A stretch of 14,993 bases of DNA from JAWXVD01 sp044425705 (GCA_044425705.1 JAWXVD010000081.1:1-14993); one strand, 5' to 3'; numbered from the stretch's first letter, positions 1-7,311 are shown. Numbers and translations are program-made. Notes: generated from the sequence alone by a model not told the origin.

Positions 1-1281
1 TTACCAGATTCCATACAAAAACAATTACATTCTTTTGCAATATGTAAAGATACTAGCCTTTCTAGCCTCTTTAAAGTACTAAGAGAATGGTGTGAATTAT
101 CTGCCGCACCCATTGTTTTGATTATCGATGAAGTAGATAGTGCAACCAATAATCAAGTATTTTTAGATTTTTTATCCCAACTTAGATTTTTCTATTTACA
201 ACGACAAAAAAATGATACCTTGACATTCCATTCTGTCATTTTAGCTGGTGTCTATGACATCAAAAATATCACCTTGAAAAACCATCACAATAAACCTATA
301 AAAACAAATAGTCCTTGGAATATCGCTGCTGATTTTAATATTACAATGAGTTTTTCTGTAAATGATATTTACTACATGCTACAAGATTATGAAAATGATT
401 ATTCTACTGGTATGGATATTACTAGCATTGCACAAGCAATTTACGCATATACTTCAGGTTATCCATACCTAGTGTCACGAATCTGTAAACTTATTGATGA
501 AACAATCAGCAAAAAAATGATGAGTAAAACACTAGCTTGGACAAATGACGGTTTTTTACAAGCCATTCATCTGTTAATCAATGAAAAAAATACTTTATTT
601 AGCTCACTAATCAATAAGCTACAAAATTTTGTTGAAGTTCGTAAACTTGTGACATTATTACTTATGCAAGGTCAATCTATCACCTATACGGCGACCAATG
701 AAGCAATCGAAATTGCATATATGTTTGGGTTTATTAAAGAAGAATATATGATGGTGACCATTTCCAATCGAATTTTCGAGACAGTTTTTTATAATCATTT
801 ATTATCTTCAGAACTTTTGGGTAATGAATTATATGCTAACTCCCTGCAAAACAAAAATCAATTCGTAGAAAATGGGCAATTAAATATGGAATTAATCCTC
901 AGTAAATTTGTACAATCTTTCACAGATATTTATGGTCAAAACACCGATTCGTTTGTAGAAGAACAAGGACGGAAATATTTTTTATTGTTCCTGAAGCCCA
1001 TTATCAATGGCACAGGTAATTATTATATTGAGGCACAAACACGTGATATGCGAAGAACAGATATTATAGTTGATTATCTAGGGAAACAATATATTATTGA
1101 AATGAAAATATGGCATGGAGAAGAATATAATAAACGTGGTGAACAACAGCTATCAGAATATTTAGATTATTATAGATTAGAAAAAGGATATATGCTCAGT
1201 TTTAATTTTAATAAAAGCAAAAATATTGGCATACAACATATGATGATTCATGGAAAAGAACTTATTGAGGCTGTGGTGTAA
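1..1281 (+). CDS. AAA ATPase with C-terminal PD-(D/E)XK nuclease-like domain (5' end outside window)
   Basis: The frame is open from the first base, so the gene starts upstream of the window; about 426 C-terminal codons are visible. A Walker B-type strand ending in IIDEVDS (about bases 106-138) marks the ATPase core, so the Walker A motif must lie upstream. The C-terminus has a PD-(D/E)XK pattern: RRTDIIVDY with its Asp near 1060, then IIEMKIW (Glu-x-Lys, 1099-1107), then EQQLSEYLDYY. Proteins with this layout are common in Firmicutes and Bacteroidetes; their biological role is mostly unknown and a defence or mobile-element link is only suspected. It is the only confident plus-strand gene and is convergent with the toxin-antitoxin operon, with a hairpin between the two stop codons. 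The family assignment is good, the function open. Confidence 0.8.
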   Translation, partial: LPDSIQKQLHSFAICKDTSLSSLFKVLREWCELSAAPIVLIIDEVDSATNNQVFLDFLSQLRFFYLQRQKNDTLTFHSVILAGVYDIKNITLKNHHNKPIKTNSPWNIAADFNITMSFSVNDIYYMLQDYENDYSTGMDITSIAQAIYAYTSGYPYLVSRICKLIDETISKKMMSKTLAWTNDGFLQAIHLLINEKNTLFSSLINKLQNFVEVRKLVTLLLMQGQSITYTATNEAIEIAYMFGFIKEEYMMVTISNRIFETVFYNHLLSSELLGNELYANSLQNKNQFVENGQLNMELILSKFVQSFTDIYGQNTDSFVEEQGRKYFLLFLKPIINGTGNYYIEAQTRDMRRTDIIVDYLGKQYIIEMKIWHGEEYNKRGEQQLSEYLDYYRLEKGYMLSFNFNKSKNIGIQHMMIHGKELIEAVV

Positions 1282-1336
1282 AACACAAGATTTTTCAAAC
1301 CACAGACACCGAGGGTGAAAAAATTTTTTCACCCTC
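1271..1336. terminator. Tandem hairpins between convergent genes (element B1), probable bidirectional terminator
   Basis: A perfect 13+13 nt inverted repeat without a spacer lies at 1311-1336 (arm GAGGGTGAAAAAA) and directly abuts the antitoxin stop codon at 1337-1339. On its left, a 7-bp hairpin (CTGTGGT at 1271-1277 with ACCACAG at 1299-1305) covers the end of the plus-strand gene. The A/T-rich half of the long stem can provide a U-rich 3' side in either direction, though no separate U-run follows. The linker CACAGACACC and the stem type recur at 13401-13433, so this belongs to a family with copies near 3448 and 10805. Confidence 0.6.
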
Positions 1337-1966
1337 CTATTCTAACAATTCTTCCATGTTGCAAAATAATGCCTTAGCAAGTTTAACTACAGTCATCGCT
1401 TGCGCTTTATTAATATCTCTTTGTCCTTGCTCTAAAAGTTGAATTTGTCGTATACTCACATTGCTTTCTTTCGCTAATTCACTTTGTGTATATCCTACAA
1501 GTATTCTCCTTCTTTTCAAATTAGTTTCCTTGTAATATTCTCTCAATCTCTCATCTAGAATATCAATAAATTTGCTAATATCTGCCTCATGTAATGTAGG
1601 GTACATTGCCACTATTTCTTCAATAGAAACTCCAGTCGTTATTTTTACAAATCCATAATTGCTTTTCCATTGATAATAAGCAAGAGCCCATCCTGCCCAA
1701 TATTCAGGGGATTTATCAAGATACATTTCATCTTTTTTTTCTATTTCCATTCCAGCTTTGCGTGCAACCAATTTGGCTAATTCTGGTCCTGAATTACCTA
1801 CCAAATATTTGGGATTGCCATCTTCAATTTGCTTATCTAAACCGGATACCAAGAACATATTCCAAAAAGTACTTAACTCCAATTCACATGTGTTTACAGC
1901 AAAATCCAACATATGCCCTAAATTTTTTTGAACGTAATACACATAATCTCTGTCATAAGAATACAT
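1337..1966 (-). CDS. XRE-family HTH protein, putative antitoxin of the DUF3990 module
   Basis: This 209-residue protein has two parts. The N-terminal ~145 residues carry a pattern seen in many Lachnospiraceae proteins: a YVQKNLGHMLDFAVN opening, then SPEYWAGWALAYYQW, then MYPTLHEADISKFIDI. The C-terminal ~60 residues are a Cro/C1-type helix-turn-helix (TQSELAKESNVSIRQIQLLE, then DINKAQAMTVVKLAKALF). The ATG lies 3 nt after the TGA of the upstream DUF3990 gene, so the two are almost certainly co-translated. From knowledge of type II modules, the likely job is to neutralise the partner and repress the shared promoter through its HTH. The 43-nt palindrome at the promoter (2652-2694) is the obvious candidate target. 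It could instead be only a regulator; antitoxin activity is inferred from the pairing. Confidence 0.75.
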   Translation of the reverse strand: MYSYDRDYVYYVQKNLGHMLDFAVNTCELELSTFWNMFLVSGLDKQIEDGNPKYLVGNSGPELAKLVARKAGMEIEKKDEMYLDKSPEYWAGWALAYYQWKSNYGFVKITTGVSIEEIVAMYPTLHEADISKFIDILDERLREYYKETNLKRRRILVGYTQSELAKESNVSIRQIQLLEQGQRDINKAQAMTVVKLAKALFCNMEELLE

Positions 1967-1969
1967 CTA

Positions 1970-2626
1970 TCATTCACCACCATTTCTCATAATATCAATC
2001 ATATATACATCATGGATATTTGGTTCTACTGTTTTCGTCTTTCTGTATTCACTTCTTGCACGCTTATCTCGCATCACTTTTTTCATATAGTATTCTTCAC
2101 AAAGTGCAACTTCATGTCCAATATATTGTAATTGTTCAAATGCTTTTGCACTCTTTAACACTACCTGTTCACCAAGTTTTCCTAAATACATAGCATCGGA
2201 TAACTGTTTTAATGATATCCCTCCAGACACAAAATCTTGCACAAACGAAAAATATGAATCATCTGCTCGATAACCAATAATGCAGTCATATTCTGTCAGA
2301 TCAATCAAATAGTGTTCTTGAAGATATTTTTTTGCTGTCTCTGAAATACTGCCTCGCTCCCAGTATGTCCTATACCTTGCCAGTATAGCAAGCCAATGTA
2401 AAATACTGTATCTAGTATCAATGAGATACAGCACCTTTAGACCAGTCATATCAAATTCATAAGCATTGGCATATCCATCCATATTTTTAGCACACGCCCA
2501 TTCTTTTGCTAATTCCATTTCTTCTGTACAGTAAAACCCTCTTCCATAATCATTATGCATTGCGCCTTTTCCAAATTTTGGTTTATCAACAATAGAAGAA
2601 GAACCATGATATAGTATTCGTTTCAT
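1970..2626 (-). CDS. DUF3990-family protein, putative ADP-ribosyltransferase-like toxin
   Basis: Start chosen at the ATG at 2626 (218 residues, MKRILYHGSS...), because AGGTGAGG lies at a proper distance; the GTG three codons upstream would overlap that ribosome site. The N-terminal LYHGSS, followed by GKGAMHNDYGRGFYCT and a Trp-Ala pair a few residues later, is the DUF3990 signature, a family related to ADP-ribosyltransferases. His in LYHGS, Tyr in GRGFYCT and the Glu-Gln of LGEQVVLKS near residue 155 could form the H-Y-E/Q-type active site. No signal peptide or membrane segment is visible, so it should act in the cytoplasm. It is the first gene of a two-gene operon with the XRE protein 3 nt downstream. 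The family assignment is firm; toxicity and chemistry are inferred. Confidence 0.75.
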   Translation of the reverse strand: MKRILYHGSSSIVDKPKFGKGAMHNDYGRGFYCTEEMELAKEWACAKNMDGYANAYEFDMTGLKVLYLIDTRYSILHWLAILARYRTYWERGSISETAKKYLQEHYLIDLTEYDCIIGYRADDSYFSFVQDFVSGGISLKQLSDAMYLGKLGEQVVLKSAKAFEQLQYIGHEVALCEEYYMKKVMRDKRARSEYRKTKTVEPNIHDVYMIDIMRNGGE

Positions 2627-2651
2627 CCAATACACCTCACCTTACCCCAAA

Positions 2652-2694
2652 AATTAATTAAGGTTTACAGTAATACTGTAAACCTTAATTAATT
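2652..2694. promoter_or_regulatory. 43-nt perfect palindrome (P1), candidate operator of the toxin-antitoxin operon
   Basis: The arms of 21 nt mirror each other around a single central base at 2673; the core is GGTTTACAG ... CTGTAAACC with AATTAATTAA ends. It begins at the -10 box of the promoter at 2692-2720 and covers the expected transcription start, the position of a repressor site. In RNA it would also fold into a strong 5' hairpin, and it could act as terminator for araD, since the minus strand continues with TTTTTGGGG. The operator reading is preferred because of the promoter overlap. Confidence 0.6.
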
Positions 2695-2720
2695 GTATCT
2701 CTACAGCGATAGTCTGTCAA
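2692..2720 (-). promoter_or_regulatory. Sigma-A-type promoter for the toxin-antitoxin operon
   Basis: Reading the minus strand, TTGACA (2720-2715) is followed after exactly 17 nt by TACAAT (2697-2692). This is a perfect -35 and a five-of-six -10. It lies 66 nt before the DUF3990 start and just after the araD stop codon, so the module has its own promoter instead of depending on the arabinose operon. Confidence 0.7.
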
Positions 2721-2735
2721 GCTATTACTATCTAG

Positions 2736-3422
2736 TTACTGTCCATAATACGCATTAGCGCCATGTTTTCTATAATAATGTTTATCCTGTAATTCTTGTG
2801 GTGCTGGTTGCACTTGGCTATTAATCATTTCACAACGTGATGCCATTTTTGCCACCTCTTCTAAGACTACTGCATTATGTACTGCTTCATGTGCATCTTT
2901 TCCCCAAGTAAAAGGTCCATGATTTTTGCAGAGCACTGTTGATGCCGCTTCATAGTCCTTATCTTTAAAATATTCTGCAATCAATAAACCTGTATTTTTT
3001 TCATAAGCACCATCGATTTCTTCTTTTGTCAAACATCTAACACAGGGTACTTCTCCGTAAATATAATCTGCATGAGTAGTTCCATAACAAGGAATGCTTC
3101 TTCCTGCTTGTGCCCAACTAGTTGCCCAAGAAGAATGGGTATGTACAATGCCTCCTACATTTGGGAAGGCTTTATAAAGTTCTACATGGGTTGCTGTATC
3201 AGAAGATGGATTGTAATTTCCTTCTACTTTATTCCCCTCTAAATCTACTACTACCATGTCTTCCCAAGTTAATTTATCGTAATCTACTCCACTAGGCTTA
3301 ATCACAAGTAATCCACTTCCTCTATCAATGCCACTAACATTTCCCCATGTAAATGTAACAAGTCCATACTTAGGCAAATCCATATTGGCGTCATATACTT
3401 CTTTTTTTAATGCTTCTAACAT
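2736..3422 (-). CDS. araD: L-ribulose-5-phosphate 4-epimerase
   Basis: This 228-residue enzyme converts L-ribulose 5-phosphate to D-xylulose 5-phosphate, the last step of the isomerase route of L-arabinose catabolism. It is a cytoplasmic class II aldolase-fold enzyme of normal length (~230). The zinc-binding histidines are visible in GGIVHTHSSWA and LCKNHGPFTWG, and the substrate-binding region in YNPSSDTATHVELY and YGTTHADYIYGEVP. The ATG at 3422 follows a GGATGGG ribosome-binding stretch. It is the last gene of the arabinose operon, separated from araB by 119 nt that hold repeat element A1. No odd residues are seen. Confidence 0.95.
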   Translation of the reverse strand: MLEALKKEVYDANMDLPKYGLVTFTWGNVSGIDRGSGLLVIKPSGVDYDKLTWEDMVVVDLEGNKVEGNYNPSSDTATHVELYKAFPNVGGIVHTHSSWATSWAQAGRSIPCYGTTHADYIYGEVPCVRCLTKEEIDGAYEKNTGLLIAEYFKDKDYEAASTVLCKNHGPFTWGKDAHEAVHNAVVLEEVAKMASRCEMINSQVQPAPQELQDKHYYRKHGANAYYGQ

Positions 3423-3447
3423 AATCTAATACCCATCCATTTCTCAT

Positions 3448-3509
3448 AGTCTGGCAACTTTGGACCATTAGGTACAAAGTGCAGGGTGAAAAATTCTATT
3501 TTTCACCCT
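3448..3509 (-). repeat. Repeat element A1: two tandem hairpins in the araB-araD gap
   Basis: On the plus strand the element begins with AGTCTGGCAACTTTGGACC, identical for 19 nt to the copy at 10805-10823. A hairpin follows (ACTTTGGACC / GGTACAAAGT around ATTA), then a perfect 12-bp hairpin with a 3-nt loop at 3483-3509 (arm AGGGTGAAAAAT). Similarity to the second copy continues through the ribosome-binding region to the araD start codon (3423-3447). It lies 33 nt after the araB stop codon. An intercistronic mRNA-stability or attenuation element, or a small dispersed repeat, are the main options; no known riboswitch class is recognised. Confidence 0.6.
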
Positions 3510-3541
3510 TATTCCTTTCACTTTCTCAAAATTCCAACTTC

Positions 3542-5134
3542 TTATAATGAGTCCACTGCTGCTCTCTCAATAGCAAGTCCAGCTTTATAACCTACCATAA
3601 ATTGGTTGAATCCTTCTACATCTGCTGGATCTGCTTCCATGGTAGAACCTGCTTGTCCTGCAAACACTACTTCTTCTAAATATTCCGTTAATGTTTGTCC
3701 TTCTGTTTTATTTACCATATAGCTTGCTAATAAGGCAATCCCCCAAGCACCACCTTCACCAGCTGTTTCCATTACTGAAACTGGAGCATTCACAGCTGCT
3801 GCCAAAATACTTTGACCTACGCCCGCTGTTTTAAATAATCCACCATGGCCTAACATAGAATCTACTGGAACTGATTCACCTTCCATCAAAATATCTAAAC
3901 CTGTCTTTAATGCACCCAATGAAGTATATAAATGGGTACGCATAAAGTTTGCAAGGTTAAATTTACTATCTGGTGTTCTTACAAATAGTGGACGTCCTTC
4001 TTCAAACCCTGTAATATGCTCTCCAGAGAAATAATTGTATGCCATTAATCCGCCACAATCTTTATCGCCTTCTAAAGCTTTATTATATAAAGTACCAAAT
4101 AATTCATTCATATCTACTGTCATGCCAAAACTTTTTGCAAACTCTTTGAATAAGTTCACCCATGCATTTAAATCTGAAGTACAGTTGTTACAATGTACCA
4201 TAGCCACTTGATCACCTGCTGGTGTAGTTACCATATCTATTTCTTCATAGGCTTTCGACAATGGTTTTTCTAATACAATCATAGCGAATACAGAAGTCCC
4301 TGCGGATACATTTCCTGTACGAACTTTTACACTATTTGTGGCAACCATTCCTGTTCCTGCATCACCTTCTGGTGGACACATAGGAATCCCTGCTTCTAAC
4401 GTACCAGTTACATCGAGAAGTTTTGCTCCTTCTTCACTTAAAATTCCTGCGTCATCTCCCGCTGTTAAAACAGTTGGCATAATTTCTTTGACATTCCAAG
4501 GAAATCCTTTTTCAGTTACCAATTCATCAAATTGTGCTATCATTTTGCTATCAAAATCTTTGGTTGTAGAGTCAATGGGGAACATACCTGATGCTTCGCC
4601 AACTCCCATCACCTTTTTGCCTGTTAATTTCCAATGAATATAACCTGCTAAAGTAGTTTGATATGCAATATCTTTTACGTGTTCTTCACCCTTTAAGATA
4701 GCTTGATACAAGTGTGCAATACTCCATCTTTGAGGCACGTTGAATCCAAATACTTTACTTAATTCTACCGATGCTTCTTCTGTCATGGTATTTCTCCATG
4801 TACGGAATGGTACTAATAAATTTTCATCTTTGTCAAATACCACATATCCATGCATCATGGCACTAATTCCAATGGCTTTAAATGTTTTCAATTCCACACC
4901 ATATTTTACATTTACATCTTTCATAAGGTTAGAATAACTATTCTTAATTCCTGCCCAAACTTCATCCATGCTATAGGTCCAAATGCCATCTATATAGCTA
5001 TTTTCCCAATCATGGCTTCCTGATGCAATAGGAGCATTATCCTCTCCAACCAACACTGCTTTGATTCTTGTAGAACCTAATTCAATACCAAGCACTGCCT
5101 TTCCACTTTCAATTACTTCTTTTACGCTTGCCAT
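3542..5134 (-). CDS. araB: L-ribulokinase, FGGY family
   Basis: It phosphorylates L-ribulose with ATP to L-ribulose 5-phosphate. The start was set at the ATG at 5134 (530 residues, MASVKEVIESGKAVLGIEL...), because AAAGGA lies about 11 nt upstream and the sequence before it overlaps the araA end and looks non-coding. FGGY features are visible in order: N-terminal phosphate-binding strand GIELGSTRIKAVLVG, the MHGYVVFD and FRTWRNTMT substrate region, PPEGDAGTGMVAT with the catalytic-base Asp, and the C-terminal nucleotide-binding GHGGLFKTAGVGQ and TAGEGGAWGIALL. The type matches the Bacteroides/Clostridia AraB branch more than the enterobacterial one. It starts 31 nt after the araA stop codon in the same operon. 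A xylulokinase-like role is less likely given araA and araD on either side. Confidence 0.9.
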   Translation of the reverse strand: MASVKEVIESGKAVLGIELGSTRIKAVLVGEDNAPIASGSHDWENSYIDGIWTYSMDEVWAGIKNSYSNLMKDVNVKYGVELKTFKAIGISAMMHGYVVFDKDENLLVPFRTWRNTMTEEASVELSKVFGFNVPQRWSIAHLYQAILKGEEHVKDIAYQTTLAGYIHWKLTGKKVMGVGEASGMFPIDSTTKDFDSKMIAQFDELVTEKGFPWNVKEIMPTVLTAGDDAGILSEEGAKLLDVTGTLEAGIPMCPPEGDAGTGMVATNSVKVRTGNVSAGTSVFAMIVLEKPLSKAYEEIDMVTTPAGDQVAMVHCNNCTSDLNAWVNLFKEFAKSFGMTVDMNELFGTLYNKALEGDKDCGGLMAYNYFSGEHITGFEEGRPLFVRTPDSKFNLANFMRTHLYTSLGALKTGLDILMEGESVPVDSMLGHGGLFKTAGVGQSILAAAVNAPVSVMETAGEGGAWGIALLASYMVNKTEGQTLTEYLEEVVFAGQAGSTMEADPADVEGFNQFMVGYKAGLAIERAAVDSL

Positions 5135-5165
5135 ACTTATACCCATCCTTTCATACATTACATTT

Positions 5166-6662
5166 TTATCGGAATAATACCCCGTTCCATTGTAACTCTT
5201 TTTTGAAGTTTCGGATAGTAGTATTTTTATCAATTACAACACTTTCAATGCCCATTGTTGCTGCCCAATCTTCCATTTGTTCTACTGTCAAATCATAAGA
5301 GAATGCTGTATGATGTGCTCCACCTGCTAAAATCCATGCTTCTGCTCCTACTGCAAGGTTTGGTTGTGGTGTCCAGAATGCTGTAGCAACTGGAAGTTTT
5401 GGCATTTCTTTTTCTGTTTTTTTACAATCTACTGCATTGATAATCAAACGGAAACGATTCCCTAAATCAATCAGCGAAGTTGCAACTGCTGGTCCTGTTT
5501 TTGAAGTAAATACAAGTCTAGCTGGATCTTCACGATCTCCCATTGATAGTGGATTTACCTTAATACTAATCGGACCTTCTGAAACTGTTGGACAAACTTC
5601 TAACATATGGGCTTGTAGAATTCCTTCTTTTCCTGGCACAAAATTATAAGTATAATCTTCCATAAAAGAAGTTCCTTTGGCATCTTTTGTACCAGCCGCC
5701 ATAATTTTCATCAAACGAACCATAGCCGCTGTTTTCCAATCACCTTCACCACCAAATCCATATCCTTTTTCCATCAATCTTTGAATTGCAAGTCCAGGTA
5801 ATTGTTGAAGAGAACCTAAATCACCAAAATGTGTTACTATTGCATGATAATCTTTTTCTGTTAAGAATTTTTCAAAGCCTAATTCAATACCAGCTTGTAC
5901 TGCCACATGTTTACGGAATTCTGCTACATCTCTTCCCTCATAATTCATCACATATTTACTATCATATTCATCCATCAAAGCACTAATATCACCTTGTGGC
6001 ACTGCTGCTACATATTCTGCAATTTCATTCACTGGGAAAGCATCAATTTCCCAACCAAATTTAATATGCGCTTCTACTTTATCCCCTTCAGTCACCGCTA
6101 CATTTCTCATATTATCAGCAATACGACATACTCTAATATGACTTGATTCCATAATCCCTACTGCCGTTCTCATCCAACCAGCAATGGCATTTTGCACATC
6201 AGCATTGCTCCAATGTCCCACTACTACTTTTCGTTCAATGCCCATACGAGATACAATATGACCATATTCTCTATCTCCATGTGCTGATTGATTTTCATTC
6301 ATAAAATCCATATCAATGGTATCATATGGAATTTCCTCGTTAAATTGTGTGTGGAAATGCATCAATGGTTTTCTGTATTCTTGTAAGCCTAAAATCCAAG
6401 ATTTTGCTGGTGAAAAAGTATGCATCCACGTAATCACACCTGCACATTCTTCATCTGCATTAGCTTCATTAAATGTTTGTCTAATCAATGCATTTGTTAT
6501 CAAAGTAGGTTTCCAAACCACCTCAAAAGGTAACATCCCTGATTCATTTAATTTTTCCACAATAATTTGTGAATGAATGGCTACATTCTTTAAGCATTCA
6601 TCTCCGTATAAGTCTTGTGATCCTGTACAAAACCAAAATTTATAATTTTTTCCTGTTTGCAT
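5166..6662 (-). CDS. araA: L-arabinose isomerase
   Basis: It interconverts L-arabinose and L-ribulose, the first intracellular step of the pathway. The 498 residues match the usual ~500. The N-terminus has the family opening YKFWFCTGSQDLYGDE. The metal and catalytic positions correspond to the Glu in GFGGEGDWKTAAM, the Glu in FMEDYTYNF, the His in QAHMLEVCP and the His pair in AGGAHHTAFSYD. The ATG at 6662 follows AAAGGAG with a 9-nt gap, a strong ribosome site. It is the first intact gene of the operon, 36 nt after the end of the GH27 remnant. All expected motifs are present, so the enzyme should be active. Confidence 0.96.
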   Translation of the reverse strand: MQTGKNYKFWFCTGSQDLYGDECLKNVAIHSQIIVEKLNESGMLPFEVVWKPTLITNALIRQTFNEANADEECAGVITWMHTFSPAKSWILGLQEYRKPLMHFHTQFNEEIPYDTIDMDFMNENQSAHGDREYGHIVSRMGIERKVVVGHWSNADVQNAIAGWMRTAVGIMESSHIRVCRIADNMRNVAVTEGDKVEAHIKFGWEIDAFPVNEIAEYVAAVPQGDISALMDEYDSKYVMNYEGRDVAEFRKHVAVQAGIELGFEKFLTEKDYHAIVTHFGDLGSLQQLPGLAIQRLMEKGYGFGGEGDWKTAAMVRLMKIMAAGTKDAKGTSFMEDYTYNFVPGKEGILQAHMLEVCPTVSEGPISIKVNPLSMGDREDPARLVFTSKTGPAVATSLIDLGNRFRLIINAVDCKKTEKEMPKLPVATAFWTPQPNLAVGAEAWILAGGAHHTAFSYDLTVEQMEDWAATMGIESVVIDKNTTIRNFKKELQWNGVLFR

Positions 6663-6698
6663 GTCTTTACGCTCCTTTGATTTTTATTGTTATTTCCT

Positions 6699-7072
6699 TT
6701 ACTTTTTAATAAACCATACACCATGTGCTTCTACTGCAATTTCTGACCAAATTTCACTCCTTTTTCGTGAGCATACTGACACATTTCTTTCACAGTATCT
6801 GGATACATTCTTTCTGATGAAATATATCTCCCATATTCATCCATACAAACATCTGATGCATGTCTTTCCGATGGATATTTTTGTCCTTCATAATCATAGT
6901 TAAACATGCCATACCAACCAATGTCAGTTATGATGTATTCATATCCATATTCTTTTAAATGCCCTGCCATATAATCAATATTAGCCTTCACATCTTCTGC
7001 ATATGTATATCGTCCAAAACAGTCAAAGCTGTTCCATCCCATTGGGGCATGTTCCGTAATCAATCTTGCCAT
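6699..7072 (-). pseudogene. GH27 alpha-galactosidase-like gene with a large internal deletion and frameshift
   Basis: From the ATG at 7072 (ribosome site GAGGTG), the first ~109 residues align with the start of the intact GH27 protein at 9423-10781: MGWNSFDCFGRYTYAEDV against LGWNSYDAFDGTINEAHA, and YGYEYIITDIGWY against AGYEYFVIDILWY. The match ends at GVKFG (intact copy GIKFGLHLMRG); the frame then reads four unrelated residues and stops at 6731. In a shifted frame the next bases read WSEIAVEAHGVWFIKK and stop at 6699, resembling a GH27 C-terminus (intact copy NLEANDVLLLKYV). About 320 codons, including the catalytic Asp region, are missing. The remnant is the first cistron of the ara operon and cannot be an active enzyme. 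Confidence 0.8.
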
Positions 7073-7104
7073 ATTTATCACCTCTATTATTTCAATAATT
7101 TATT

Positions 7105-7161
7105 AAGCTGTTTCATTATAATGTTACAGGTCACGTGTGAACTGTAACATTATAACAGCTT
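7105..7161 (-). promoter_or_regulatory. Long inverted repeat (P2) overlapping the -10 box of the ara operon
   Basis: A perfect 14-bp inverted repeat (TTATAATGTTACAG at 7116-7129 with CTGTAACATTATAA at 7142-7155) surrounds a 12-nt centre. Outside it AAGCTG and CAGCTT pair after a 5-nt bulge. The right arm carries TATAAT on the minus strand (7154-7149), a consensus -10 for the ara operon, with a weak -35 (TTCATA, 19-nt spacer). An operator covering the -10 suggests repression, presumably by an arabinose-responsive regulator not encoded here. An RNA hairpin is the alternative. Confidence 0.5.
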
Positions 7162-7263
7162 TATAAACTACACTATGAAATAATTACAACTATAATTAGG
7201 GGAATAATTATAAAATAATGGCTTTTGAAGAAAAGAAACCGTTAATAACTTTACATTATGCAA

Positions 7264-7311
7264 TAAAAAAACAACATCCAAGATTTAGTCCTTCTCGAAT
7301 GTTGATTTTTA
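7264..7311 (-). terminator. Probable terminator of the Rpn gene
   Basis: CAACAT (7272-7277) pairs with ATGTTG (7299-7304) around an interrupted inner stem. On the minus strand it is followed by seven T residues, typical of an intrinsic terminator; on the plus strand ATTTTTATT follows, so it may work both ways. It lies about 95 nt after the Rpn stop codon. The rest of the 326-nt gap between the GH27 remnant and the Rpn gene shows nothing beyond repeat P2 and the ara promoter. Confidence 0.5.

Noticed and set aside
2652..2694. Simple terminator of araD
   Set aside because: Possible, but the overlap with a strong promoter's -10 box and start site makes an operator or 5' hairpin the better explanation; kept as an alternative.
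3448..3509. T-box or sugar antiterminator (RAT) element
   Set aside because: No T-box sequence and no RAT-like consensus are present, and no U-run terminator follows.
4338..4637. Plus-strand open frames inside araB, araA, GH27 and the permease genes
   Set aside because: They lie antisense to well-supported genes, have no recognisable domains and no ribosome sites.
6731..7081. Small complete protein of 116 codons
   Set aside because: It is the N-terminal piece of a GH27 enzyme ending abruptly at the point where the barrel continues; the matching C-terminus follows in another frame.
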